In this document: positions 7,301 through 13,737 of the stretch, in pieces
Position numbering within the stretch: the first letter of the stretch is position 1
Layout: every line of letters starts with the position of its first letter
Assembly (NCBI GenBank): GCA_000435195.1
Contig: FR880245.1
Span: 1 to 15,470 of the forward strand
DNA length: 15,470 bases
Reading direction: 5' to 3'
From: Clostridium sp. CAG:169
GTDB lineage: Bacteria; Bacillota; Clostridia; Oscillospirales; Ruminococcaceae
Notes under the pieces: generated by a model
What the model saw: the letters and a program-made list of their open reading frames with translations, nothing else
Databases searched by the model: none
What the model was told of the DNA's origin: nothing
Made by a program: the position numbers and the translations under genes

Positions 7301-7924
7301 ACAGTCGTTGGTTGCCACCAGTCCGATGTCCAGCTCTCTTGCCAGCCGAACCAGCTCCGGCAGGATGTGCTGCTGCTCCTGGATGCCGTGGTTTTGCAGC
7401 TCGATGAAAAAGTGGTCCTTGCCGAACACATCCAGATAAAACTGCGCGGTTTCCTTTGCCTGCCGGTAATCGTTGCGGGTCAGCGCGCGCGGAATCTCGC
7501 CTGCCAGACAAGCTGACAGGGCGATGATGCCTTCCGAGTGCTGGCGCAGCAGCTCGTGGTCGATGCGCGGCTTAAAGTAAAAGCCCTCGGTGTAGCTGCG
7601 GGACACCATCTTGATCAGATTCTGGTAGCCGGTCTGGTTTTCGCACAAAAGCACAAGGTGGCAGGGGGAGTTGTCGATGCCGCTGACCTTGTCGAAGCGG
7701 GTGCGCGGCGCAACATACACCTCACATCCGATGATCGGGCGAATCCCGTTGGCTTTTGCCTCTTTGTAGAAGTCGATGGCTCCGTACATTGCTCCGTGGT
7801 CGGTGATGGCTACCGCCTCCTGTCCCAGCTCCTTTGCCCGCTGCACCAGCTGCTTGATCCTGCACGCGCCGTCGAGCAGGCTGTATTCACTGTGGACATG
7901 AAGATGAACAAACTGATCTTCCAT
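4313..7924 (-). CDS. dnaE: DNA polymerase III subunit alpha, DnaE type
   Basis: Replicative C-family polymerase, 1203 residues. Domains in order: PHP (about 1-280) with HLHVHSEYSLLDGA at the start; palm with GPGRGSGAGS (364-373) and MPDFDIDF (404-411), catalytic D408 and D410 with D558 in KMDFLGLR; fingers; an HhH region near 885-903; an OB fold near 1004-1085; and a basic linker and tail. All nine expected PHP metal ligands are present (H9, H11, D18, H43, E68, H89, C139, D207, H209), unlike E. coli DnaE, suggesting a built-in 3'-5' exonuclease. Its gene starts 16 bases after whiA with GGAGG in the gap, so it is probably co-transcribed and coupled. Firmicutes normally also carry PolC elsewhere; which of the two leads replication here cannot be seen. 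Confidence 0.98.
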   Translation of the reverse strand: MEDQFVHLHVHSEYSLLDGACRIKQLVQRAKELGQEAVAITDHGAMYGAIDFYKEAKANGIRPIIGCEVYVAPRTRFDKVSGIDNSPCHLVLLCENQTGYQNLIKMVSRSYTEGFYFKPRIDHELLRQHSEGIIALSACLAGEIPRALTRNDYRQAKETAQFYLDVFGKDHFFIELQNHGIQEQQHILPELVRLARELDIGLVATNDCHYLTKEDSLTQKILICIQTNHTLSEDNGMEFETEEFYVKSRQQMEQAMRECIFDEKVIQQALDNTVAIARRCQVEFTFGHHILPRFEVPDGKENVAFFREKCWEGFERHYGTDAPQEYRERLEYELSVIEKMGYVDYYLIVWDFIDYAKRHGIPVGPGRGSGAGSIAAYCIGITGIDPMKYNLLFERFLNPERVSMPDFDIDFCYERREEVIDYVIQKYGKDRVAQIITFGTMAARGGIRDVGRVMGMDYQKVDKVAKAIPMELHMTIEKALERSPDLRIMYESDPQVKELIDHALKIEGMPRHASTHAAGVVIARDSVEKYVPLSKNDEAIVTQYTMTTLEELGLLKMDFLGLRNLTVIADAEKMIRRHHPDFSIEKISLSDPQTFEMMSKGQAKGVFQFESSGMRQVLVQLKPESVEDLIAVISLYRPGPMDSIPKYIRNRHNPQEITYKTPLLKGILDVTYGCIVYQEQVMQICRKLAGYSYGRADLVRRAMSKKKHEVMEQERKNFIWGAKKEDGSVECVGCVANGISEQVANELFDEMSSFASYAFNKSHAAAYAIVAYRTAYLKAHYPMEYMAALLTSILDNTDKMLSYLKECEQLKIKILPPDINHSRTGFTVEDGCIRFGFLGVKNLGKGVMEQLVRERDQNGPFHDLDDLCERMYGCDLNRRAIESLIKCGSLDSFGHNRRELLEGYSALVSDIDDRYKNNLEGQLNLFDTPELTDAKHSFTLPHREEFPPEQKLAMEKEVTGLYVSGHPLAQYRQVAQQLHTVELEELQSDSDEPIHMSAGKYQDGDIVKVLCIVTKKKTRLLKQRGYMAFVTLEDTSGSMEMMVFPQTYEQYRYLLEENQVLYVEARLSIREDEETKLVCRMAAPPQQVLEPKTKEGSQQPTEQLPQERKPTPSAAKQEVVRRKKGRRPGLYLRVPSQQSREFTKSQQYLEIFEGELPVYFFFLDTQKLVCAPQRLWITFNKPLYCQLERILGTENVVLVEPER

Positions 7925-7940
7925 TCCTGCATCCCTCCCT

Positions 7941-8867
7941 TTACTTTTTCTGAGGACCGCCGCAGATTTCCTCGTCCCTCGCCTGCTTTGCCAGCTGGCT
8001 GATCTTTTGTAGGCGGTGGTTGATACCTGAGCGGGAAACGCCCAGCAGCTCGCCCAGCTCCCGCAGCGACATATCGGGATTTTCCAGCCTGGCCTGTGCT
8101 GTCTGCTTGAGCGGGACCTCCATGGTATCGAACAGCCCTCTTTGTTGCAAATAGCGGATGTCCGCTGCCTGCACCGTCGCTGCGCTCACCGTCTTTTCGA
8201 TATTGGAGGTCTCGCAGTTGGTGACGCGATTGACCTTGTTGCGCATATCCTTATAGATTTTGACATTGACCACATCCATCATCGAGCCGGTAGCGCCCAC
8301 CATCGTCAAAATCTCCTCGATGGAAGCGCTGTCCTTGCAGTAGACAATCTGCTGTCCCCGACGGGTGGTGCGTTTAAAATTCAGCTGCAAGCTGTCCAGC
8401 ACACCCATCAAAAACAGGGCGGTCTGCTCATCGGTCAGCACAAATTCCAGATGGTAGTCCTTCTGCGGGTCGCTGATATTCGAGCAGCTCAGCAGCGCGC
8501 CTGCCAAAAAGGCATGGCGATGCTCAACGTCCTCCAGCAGCGCAAAGTCGAAACCGCCCTCCTGCCCTTGAAAGAAGGCGAGGAGGGTCTTGCGGTCCTC
8601 CTCGTCATCCACGCTAACCGCATAGGTCGGCTGCTGAAAATTTCCGTTGTATTCTCTGGTCGTCACGCTGGTCTGCATCGGAATCTGCTGAAAGATCAGC
8701 TTTGCATACAGCTTTGCGATATATTTGTTCTCGGTCGTCATCGAAATGCTCTGCTGGGAAAAGCTTTTTCCGCACAGCATCATTCCATAGCTGAACGCCT
8801 TTTTGTTTCGTCCAATCAATCCTTTGTTGTGGCTGATCTCACTTTTGACCTTGGTTGCGAATGTCAC
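7941..8867 (-). CDS. whiA: DNA-binding protein WhiA
   Basis: WhiA is a sporulation/division regulator in actinobacteria and a chromosome-associated protein affecting division and segregation in Bacillus. The 308-residue product has the N-terminal degenerate LAGLIDADG homing-endonuclease fold (HAFLAGALLSCSNISDPQKDYHLEF, about 118-142) and a C-terminal helix-turn-helix (LRELGELLGVSRSGINHRLQKI, about 268-289). The start is GTG at 8867, supported by AGGAGG eight bases upstream (8876-8881). The start codon lies inside the palindrome GTCACCTGGGTGAC, which may hinder initiation or be a protein site. It follows rapZ by only 26 bases; yvcK, which usually sits between them, is absent. Confidence 0.95.
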   Translation of the reverse strand: MTFATKVKSEISHNKGLIGRNKKAFSYGMMLCGKSFSQQSISMTTENKYIAKLYAKLIFQQIPMQTSVTTREYNGNFQQPTYAVSVDDEEDRKTLLAFFQGQEGGFDFALLEDVEHRHAFLAGALLSCSNISDPQKDYHLEFVLTDEQTALFLMGVLDSLQLNFKRTTRRGQQIVYCKDSASIEEILTMVGATGSMMDVVNVKIYKDMRNKVNRVTNCETSNIEKTVSAATVQAADIRYLQQRGLFDTMEVPLKQTAQARLENPDMSLRELGELLGVSRSGINHRLQKISQLAKQARDEEICGGPQKK

Positions 8868-8876
8868 CCAGGTGAC
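8863..8876 (-). promoter_or_regulatory. Palindrome over the whiA start codon
   Basis: GTCACCTGGGTGAC (minus strand) can fold as a 5-bp stem with a four-base loop. It spans the last base of the ribosome binding site through the GTG start codon. Possible translational brake or DNA operator; the effect is inferred only. Confidence 0.45.
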
Positions 8877-8893
8877 CTCCTTAAAATCCTGTT

Positions 8894-9793
8894 TTACAGC
8901 TTCTTTTTCTCAATATCCCTGTGGCTGGTGATAACCCGCAATCCCTGCTGGTGCAGGTGCTGGGAAAGCTCCCGTGCGATGGTGACCGAACGGTGCTTTC
9001 CGCCAGTGCAGCCGACGGCAATCACCAGCTGGCTTTTCTTTTCGTCGTGGCGGTACAGCGGAATCATATAATCAATAAAATCATACAGTCGTGTCAAAAA
9101 GCCCTGCGTTTTCTGGGAGTCCAGCACAAACTGCTGCACCGGCTCATCCAGACCGGTCATCGGGCGCAGGTTTGGGTCATAAAACGGGTTGGGCAGACAG
9201 CGGACATCGAACATCAAATCCGCATCCACCGGCACGCCGAACTTAAATCCGAAGGAGATGCAGTTGACCACAAAATCGTCCTTGTCCGGGTCGTTACTGC
9301 GGAACAGGTCGTGGATATTGCTGCGCAGCTGGGCAGCCGACAGCAGGGTGGTGTCGATGACCATGTCCGCCCGCTCTTTGATCTGGCGCAGCAGCTCCCG
9401 CTCCTGATTGATTGCCCGCGACAGTGAATCGCTTTTGCCCATCAGTGGGTGCGGTCGTCTGGTGATTTTATATCGGTTGATCAACTCATCGGTCGCCGCA
9501 TCCAAAAACAAAATCTGATAGCTGACCTTTTCCCGGTCCAGCTCTGCCAGCGCACCGGTCAGCTGCTGGATAAACGCCTCGCCGCCGATTCCGCGGCGCA
9601 GCCCTCTGGCATCCACCACCAGTGCGACCCGGTCGTTGTCCGACGGGTCCTGCCCATTGAGTCCCAGATGGGCAAATTTGGGGATCAGCGAAGGCGGGAT
9701 ATTGTCCACGCAATACAACCCGACATCCTCCAACGCCTCCACCACTGCGGATTTTCCCGCACCGGACATTCCCGTCACAATGATAAATCGCAT
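8894..9793 (-). CDS. rapZ: RNase adapter / nucleotide-binding protein RapZ (YvcJ)
   Basis: A P-loop protein. In enterobacteria RapZ guides RNase E to small RNA GlmZ and controls glucosamine-6-phosphate synthesis; in Bacillus YvcJ binds and hydrolyses nucleotides and affects competence. The 299-residue protein starts MRFIIVTGMSGAGKS (Walker A, residues 8-15), then CVDNIPPSL, VVDARG, the RRPHPL block, FKFGVPVDADLMFDVRCLPN, and the C-terminal GCTGGKHRSV (261-270) that belongs to the RNA/metabolite-binding domain. AAGGGG lies seven bases before the ATG. It lies 45 bases after murB and 26 before whiA, part of the same transcription unit; linkage to murB fits a role in amino-sugar and wall metabolism. 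Confidence 0.96.
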   Translation of the reverse strand: MRFIIVTGMSGAGKSAVVEALEDVGLYCVDNIPPSLIPKFAHLGLNGQDPSDNDRVALVVDARGLRRGIGGEAFIQQLTGALAELDREKVSYQILFLDAATDELINRYKITRRPHPLMGKSDSLSRAINQERELLRQIKERADMVIDTTLLSAAQLRSNIHDLFRSNDPDKDDFVVNCISFGFKFGVPVDADLMFDVRCLPNPFYDPNLRPMTGLDEPVQQFVLDSQKTQGFLTRLYDFIDYMIPLYRHDEKKSQLVIAVGCTGGKHRSVTIARELSQHLHQQGLRVITSHRDIEKKKL

Positions 9794-9838
9794 AACCTTT
9801 CCCCTTCTTCCTCTATCCAGTCAAAGCAGCCACCCGGC

Positions 9839-10771
9839 TTACGGCAGCTGTCTGACCTCCATTTCCAGCACAAAGCCGGTCTTTTCCTTTACACAATCCT
9901 TCACCTGTTCCACCTGCCCGAGCACATCGGCACAGGTGGCGCCGCCGATGTTGACCACAAAGCCCGCGTGCTTTTTGCTGACCTGAGCGCCGCCCACCGT
10001 CAGCCCGCGCAGGCCGCACCGGTCAATCAGCTGGGAAGCATAGGCTCCCTGCGGACGCTTGAAGGTGCTGCCGGCGCTGGGGTATTCCAGCGGCTGCTTT
10101 TCCCTGCGCTGGGTGATGATGCGCTCCATCTCCTGTTCGATGGCAGTGCGGTCGCCCTGCTCCAAAGCAAATGCTGCGCGCAGGATGCACCCATGCAAAA
10201 ACGGCTGTTCCATAAAACAGCTGTGTCGGTAGGACAATCCCAACTGCTCGGTAAACAGCCGCTGCACCTGCCCGTCCTCGTTTAGATATTCCACCCACAC
10301 CAGTCGGTCCTTCAGCTCGCCGCCGTATGCGCCTGCATTCATATATACCGCTCCGCCGATGCTGCCGGGGATTCCCCAGGCAAATTCCAGCCCGGTCAAG
10401 CCCGCCTGACAAGCTGCGGCACAGACCGCTGAAAGATGCTTTCCGGCAGGAGCAATCAGGAGGTTGCCCTCCTGCACGATTTCTCCTTCAAACGAGCTGT
10501 CCAGTAAAATGGCAATCCCGTCAAGCCCCTGGTCGCTGACCAGCATATTCGAGCCGTTGCCGATAATCCAGTACGGAACAGCACACTCCTGTGAAAATTG
10601 CAGCAGCGCAGCCAGTTGGCTGCGGTCGGCAGGAACTGCCATCGCTGCGGCAGGTCCGCCAATCCGAAAGCTGGTGTGTGCGCTCATCGGCTCCTTCCAC
10701 AAAAGCTTTATTTGATGTTGGGCACACAACCGTTCCAGTTGCTCACCGACTTTTTGATTGAAACAAGCCAT
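9839..10771 (-). CDS. murB: UDP-N-acetylenolpyruvoylglucosamine reductase MurB
   Basis: FAD enzyme that uses NADPH to reduce UDP-GlcNAc-enolpyruvate to UDP-MurNAc, the second committed step of peptidoglycan synthesis. Motifs in order: FRIGGPAAAM and IIGNGSNMLVSDQG (FAD-binding domain), GLEFAWGIPGSIGGAVYMNAG, the LSYRHSCF region, PSAGSTFKRP with the catalytic Ser, GGAQVSKKHAGFVVNIG, and a terminal LEMEVRQL with the conserved Glu. It looks like the type II enzyme common in Firmicutes. I chose ATG at 10771 (MACFNQK, 310 aa) because AAGGGG lies eight bases upstream. The upstream ATG at 10789 has no ribosome binding site and lies right at the end of the PHP gene. Confidence 0.96.
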   Translation of the reverse strand: MACFNQKVGEQLERLCAQHQIKLLWKEPMSAHTSFRIGGPAAAMAVPADRSQLAALLQFSQECAVPYWIIGNGSNMLVSDQGLDGIAILLDSSFEGEIVQEGNLLIAPAGKHLSAVCAAACQAGLTGLEFAWGIPGSIGGAVYMNAGAYGGELKDRLVWVEYLNEDGQVQRLFTEQLGLSYRHSCFMEQPFLHGCILRAAFALEQGDRTAIEQEMERIITQRREKQPLEYPSAGSTFKRPQGAYASQLIDRCGLRGLTVGGAQVSKKHAGFVVNIGGATCADVLGQVEQVKDCVKEKTGFVLEMEVRQLP

Positions 10772-10795
10772 TGGCAAATCCCCTTCCATTTTTGG

Positions 10796-11518
10796 TTAAC
10801 GCTCCACCCCTGCCCGTTTTTGGGCAACGACCTGCTCAAAGCGTTCGGCATCCGCATTGATAATCTGCTGCTGCGGAAATTCCAGCTCCTCAAGCAGCTG
10901 AATTGCCTGCGCAAAGCCGCCGACATTTCCGGCAAAGTGCGCGTCGCTGTTGACCACCACCGGAATTTCCAGCTGCTTACACAGCTTGAGAATCTGCGCA
11001 CAGCGGCTGCGGGCACTTTCGGGTCCGCACAAGGTCGCATTGTTGACCTCCACAATCTTGCCATACTCCTTAAACGCCTTTAAAACCGGCAGGCAGTCAA
11101 ATTCATAATTGCCTCTGCCACAGTGACCGATGACATCGACGTCCGGGTTTTGTGCAATTTTCAGCCACGCTTTGGTGTGCTGCTCCCGGCTCTGCGGTGC
11201 AAAGCAGGGACCGTGCATCGAAGCGATGACCCACTCCAACGAGCGCAAGATTCTGCTGTCGATGTCCAGCGAACCGTCGGCATCCAGAATATTTGCCTCG
11301 ACTCCATGCAGAATGTGGACACCGCGGTAGACCGAAGGAACCTCCCATTGGTTCAGACAATGCCAGATGTGCGGTGCATCCGGCATATTCGGTCCATGTT
11401 CGGTCATCGCAAGATAGAGCAGTCCGCGCTCCTTTGCCGCCTCGATGTTTTCCAGAACGGTGCTGTAAGCGTGATTGCTTGCAATCGTGTGGGTGTGTGT
11501 ATCTGCTATCAATTTCAT
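10796..11518 (-). CDS. PHP-domain phosphatase, YcdX type
   Basis: Predicted cytosolic metallophosphoesterase with the trinuclear metal site of the PHP family. The 240-residue protein carries ligands at nearly the same positions as E. coli YcdX: H8, H10 and H16 in ADTHTHTIASNH, H41 in TEHG, E74 in GVEAN, H102 in SMHG, H132 in GHCGRG, and D192/H194 in NSDAHF. The natural substrate of this family is not established; phosphatase activity is inferred. ATG at 11518 has GAGGGG nine bases upstream. It lies 41 bases after hprK and 24 before murB, a linkage typical of clostridia. It is unrelated in role to the PHP domain fused to DnaE in the same cluster. Confidence 0.9.
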   Translation of the reverse strand: MKLIADTHTHTIASNHAYSTVLENIEAAKERGLLYLAMTEHGPNMPDAPHIWHCLNQWEVPSVYRGVHILHGVEANILDADGSLDIDSRILRSLEWVIASMHGPCFAPQSREQHTKAWLKIAQNPDVDVIGHCGRGNYEFDCLPVLKAFKEYGKIVEVNNATLCGPESARSRCAQILKLCKQLEIPVVVNSDAHFAGNVGGFAQAIQLLEELEFPQQQIINADAERFEQVVAQKRAGVER

Positions 11519-11559
11519 GGATGAGTTCCCCTCACTTTTTTCTATTCATCTGCCGCAGA

Positions 11560-12528
11560 TCAATATTCGTCCGAGGTATCCTTTTTAATTGTTTCCGGCG
11601 GAAGGTCGTCCACCATGCCCAGCTGACGCAGCAGCTCCTGTGCAGCGTTGTAGCCCATCTTCTTCTGACGGTTGTTCATCGCTGCGACTTCGATGATGAC
11701 AGCAAGGTTTCGTCCGGTCTTGACCGGAATGGTCAGCGAAGGGACCTTGTTGCCTAAAATTTCCATGTATTCGTCGGTCATGCCCATGCGGTCATAGACC
11801 TTTGTCTTTTCCCAGGGTTCCAGGGAGATGACCATATCTACCTTTTCCGTCATCTTGACCGAGCCCATACCGAAGATGCGGCGGGCGTTGATGATGCCCA
11901 CGCCGCGCAGCTCCATAAAGTGGCGGATGTTTGCCGGCGAAGAGCCGACCAGTGTTTTGTCCGACACACGGCGAATTTCCACCGCATCGTCCGCTACCAG
12001 ACGATGTCCTCGTTTGATCAGCTCAATGGCAGTTTCACTCTTACCGACACCGCTTTCGCCCAGCAGCAGGATGCCTTCGCCGTAAACCTCCACCAAAACA
12101 CCGTGGCGGGTGATGCGCGGTGCAAGGTCCACCTTGAGGGTGGCAATCATCGTTGCCATAAAGTCGCAGGTCGGCTGGCTGGTGCGCAGCAGCGGCACAC
12201 CGTAGGTGTTGGCAGCGGTTACCATCTCTTCGGGGATGTCCAGATTGCGGGTGATGATGACTGCCGGAATTTTTTTAGAAAAAAAGGTATCCAGAAATTC
12301 CTGACGCTCCTGCGGGGTATATTTTTCCATATAGGCAAATTCGCCCAAACCAAACAGCTGAATCCTGCTGCCGTCAAAATAATCATAAAACCCGCACAGC
12401 TGAAGTCCCGGGCGGTTGATGTCCACCGTTTTAATCATGATTTCCTGTGGATCCTGCGGCATATAGACCGTTTCCAGTTTCAAGTCCTCTATTAGCTTGG
12501 AAAGTGCGACTGAATACAGCTTTGCCAT
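11560..12528 (-). CDS. hprK: HPr kinase/phosphorylase HprK
   Basis: Bifunctional enzyme that phosphorylates and dephosphorylates Ser46 of HPr (and Crh where present), the signal for CcpA-type carbon catabolite control in Firmicutes. The 322-residue protein has an N-terminal domain (about 1-130), RHGVLVEVYG (His142, catalytic-site region), Walker A GESGVGKS (157-164), LVADDAVEI (D179/D180), the HprK signature ELRGVGIINARRIFG (206-220), and VKTGRNLAVIIEVAAMN followed by MGYNAA near the C-terminus. The ATG has AAGGAGG (12536-12542) seven bases upstream. It is first in the cluster leading to dnaE, behind its own promoter and a leader of about 98 bases with two hairpins. No HPr or Crh gene is in the window. 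Confidence 0.97.
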   Translation of the reverse strand: MAKLYSVALSKLIEDLKLETVYMPQDPQEIMIKTVDINRPGLQLCGFYDYFDGSRIQLFGLGEFAYMEKYTPQERQEFLDTFFSKKIPAVIITRNLDIPEEMVTAANTYGVPLLRTSQPTCDFMATMIATLKVDLAPRITRHGVLVEVYGEGILLLGESGVGKSETAIELIKRGHRLVADDAVEIRRVSDKTLVGSSPANIRHFMELRGVGIINARRIFGMGSVKMTEKVDMVISLEPWEKTKVYDRMGMTDEYMEILGNKVPSLTIPVKTGRNLAVIIEVAAMNNRQKKMGYNAAQELLRQLGMVDDLPPETIKKDTSDEY

Positions 12529-12543
12529 AAGTCATCCTCCTTG

Positions 12544-12603
12544 CATCCGAGCGTCCTGCGACGCCTGTTTTTATGGATGTGAGCAAAAGTTCGGCTCTCA
12601 TCC
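12544..12603 (-). promoter_or_regulatory. Structured 5' leader of hprK
   Basis: On the minus strand, GGATGAGAGC (12594-12603) pairs with GCTCACATCC (12575-12584), with one A-A mismatch and a nine-base loop. GCGTC/GACGC (12551-12564) forms a second small hairpin. The CATCC arm of the first hairpin (12575-12579) can instead pair with GGATG at 12544-12548, directly beside the ribosome binding site. No known riboswitch consensus was recognised; a switch is inference. Confidence 0.4.
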
Positions 12604-12633
12604 CTCCATTATTTGTTTAAAATAATCATATTT

Positions 12634-12642
12634 ATTATAACA
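12634..12642 (-). promoter_or_regulatory. Extended -10 promoter of hprK cluster
   Basis: Minus strand TGTTATAAT, a perfect extended -10 (TATAAT at 12634-12639). The -35 candidate 17 bases upstream, TTTTCT, is poor. Predicted start near 12627, leaving a leader of about 98 bases. The surrounding 13 bases match the ruvC promoter exactly. Confidence 0.6.
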
Positions 12643-12687
12643 CATCTTGTGATGTAAGAAAACTGCTCTCAGGAATTTATTTTATAC

Positions 12688-12733
12688 AAAAAAATCGGCA
12701 GACGGTATTCGTTTGGAATATCATCTGCCGATT
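12688..12733 (-). terminator. Intrinsic terminator after the tRNA pair
   Basis: An 18-bp stem with a single A-C mismatch (arms 12693-12710 and 12716-12733) and a five-base loop, followed on the minus strand by a run of seven T. It starts right after the CCA end of tRNA-Val and separates the tRNAs from hprK. The near-symmetry with T residues on the other side could let it work in both directions. Confidence 0.92.
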
Positions 12734-12736
12734 TTT

Positions 12737-12813
12737 TGGTGAGGACAAGTGGACTTGAACCACCGACCCCTTGCATGTCAAGCAAGTACTCTAACCAACT
12801 GAGCTATGCCCTC
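12737..12813 (-). tRNA. tRNA-Val (anticodon GAC)
   Basis: 77 bases including an encoded CCA. Acceptor GAGGGCA/TGTCCTC pairs over seven positions with one G-U. D stem GCTC/GAGT, anticodon stem CTTGC/GCAAG around loop TTGACAT (anticodon GAC), T stem GGTGG/CCACT with loop TTCAAGT, discriminator A. It follows tRNA-Ala by seven bases and ends at a strong terminator, so both are processed from one transcript. Confidence 0.95.
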
Positions 12814-12820
12814 TTATAAG

Positions 12821-12896
12821 TGGTGGAGACGAGGAGGATCGAACTCCCGACCTTACGGATGCGAACCGTACGCGCTCCCAGCTGCGCTACGCCCCC
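12821..12896 (-). tRNA. tRNA-Ala (anticodon CGC)
   Basis: 76 bases including an encoded CCA. Acceptor GGGGGCG/CGTCTCC contains the G3:U70 pair that alanyl-tRNA synthetase recognises. D stem GCGC/GCGC, anticodon stem TACGG/CCGTA around loop TTCGCAT (anticodon CGC, reading GCG codons), T stem GGGAG/CTCCT. First gene of the tRNA pair, about 13 bases after the predicted transcription start. Confidence 0.95.
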
Positions 12897-12915
12897 GTGT
12901 CACCGAACAAGAGAT

Positions 12916-12944
12916 ATTATACAGGAACAGGTGCTGTATGTCAA
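12916..12944 (-). promoter_or_regulatory. Consensus sigma-A promoter of the tRNA pair
   Basis: Minus strand: TTGACA (12939-12944), 17-base spacer, TATAAT (12916-12921), an exact match to the consensus at both boxes. Predicted start near 12909, a few bases before tRNA-Ala, as expected for strongly expressed stable RNA. Confidence 0.92.
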
Positions 12945-12985
12945 GTGTTTTTTCAAAATTTTCCATAGATTTTTGAGTCTGATTA

Positions 12986-12994
12986 TGGTATGCT
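12986..12994 (+). promoter_or_regulatory. Possible extended -10 promoter of the HAD gene
   Basis: TGGTATGCT fits an extended -10 (TGN plus TATGCT, 12989-12994), about 52 bases before the HAD start codon. No convincing -35 box is seen. It diverges from the tRNA promoter about 45 bases away. Confidence 0.35.
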
Positions 12995-13046
12995 TAACAG
13001 GGAATTTTTATGCAAAAAGAAATAAGGAAGAGAGAAGGTTTTTGTC

Positions 13047-13679
13047 ATGCAAACCGCGATTATTTTTGATTTGGACGGCACCTTGTGGGATGCCACCGAG
13101 CAGATGCTTCCCGCCTGGAACCGCGTTTTAAAGCGTTATACCTCACGTCAGCCGATGACCCTGGAGGAGGTGCGCAGCTATATGGGCAAAACAGTAGAAG
13201 AAATTGCCGCTGCTGCCCTGCCGACCGTTCCCGAGGAGCAGCGAGTCGCCATCTTTAACCAGTGCTGCATCGAGGAGCTGCCCTGGCTTACCGAGCATCC
13301 CGGCAACATCTACCCGCAGGTACCGCAGGTGCTGCGCTATCTGGCACAAAACCATCCTTTATATATTGTCAGCAACTGCCAGGACGGATACATCCAGACC
13401 TTTTTGCAGGTTTCCGGTCTGGGCGACTGCTTTGTCGACTTCACCTGTTCGGGCATGACCGGTCTTGGCAAGGGCAGCAACATCCGCCTGCTGATGGAAA
13501 AGCACCAAATCACCCGGGCGGTCTATGTCGGCGACACCCAGGGGGATTACAACGCCTGCCAAAAGGCGCAGGTTCCCTTTATCCACGCCTCTTACGGTAT
13601 GGGAACGGTCGAGCAACCGGTTCCTTGCATCAACTGCTTTGCCGAACTGCCCGCTGCGCTCGAACGTCTTGTAAAATAA
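13047..13679 (+). CDS. HAD superfamily phosphatase (phosphoglycolate phosphatase-like)
   Basis: Predicted cytosolic phosphatase with an Asp nucleophile. The 210-residue product has all four HAD motifs: FDLDGTLWD (nucleophile D8, D10), IVSN (S109), a Lys in GLGKGSN (K142), and VGDTQGD (D163, D167). Residues about 16-85 form an alpha-helical cap, as in the Gph/beta-phosphoglucomutase group. Substrate cannot be read from the sequence; phosphoglycolate or a nucleotide or sugar phosphate are possibilities. AGAAGG lies eight bases before the ATG. It is the only plus-strand gene here, is transcribed alone, and ends at a terminator it shares with hisS. Confidence 0.9.
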   Translation: MQTAIIFDLDGTLWDATEQMLPAWNRVLKRYTSRQPMTLEEVRSYMGKTVEEIAAAALPTVPEEQRVAIFNQCCIEELPWLTEHPGNIYPQVPQVLRYLAQNHPLYIVSNCQDGYIQTFLQVSGLGDCFVDFTCSGMTGLGKGSNIRLLMEKHQITRAVYVGDTQGDYNACQKAQVPFIHASYGMGTVEQPVPCINCFAELPAALERLVK

Positions 13680-13684
13680 ACGAC

Positions 13685-13724
13685 AAAAAACTCCGAAGGA
13701 AAATGTTTCCTTCGGAGTTTTTTT
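13685..13724. terminator. Bidirectional terminator between HAD gene and hisS
   Basis: A perfect 18-bp inverted repeat (arms 13685-13702 and 13706-13723) with a three-base loop. The outer part is A on one side and T on the other, so a T-run follows the G/C-rich core in both directions. It lies five bases after the HAD stop and 14 bases after the hisS stop. Confidence 0.95.
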
Positions 13725-13737
13725 ACCCTGTCGGGTT

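Noticed and set aside
10772..10789. MurB start at the upstream ATG
   Set aside because: No ribosome binding site precedes it, whereas AAGGGG is well placed for the ATG at 10771.
12820..13131. Open reading frame beginning MVETRRIELPTLRMRT on the plus strand
   Set aside because: Its first part is the antisense of tRNA-Ala, a well-known source of spurious proteins, and the rest overlaps the HAD promoter and start in another frame.
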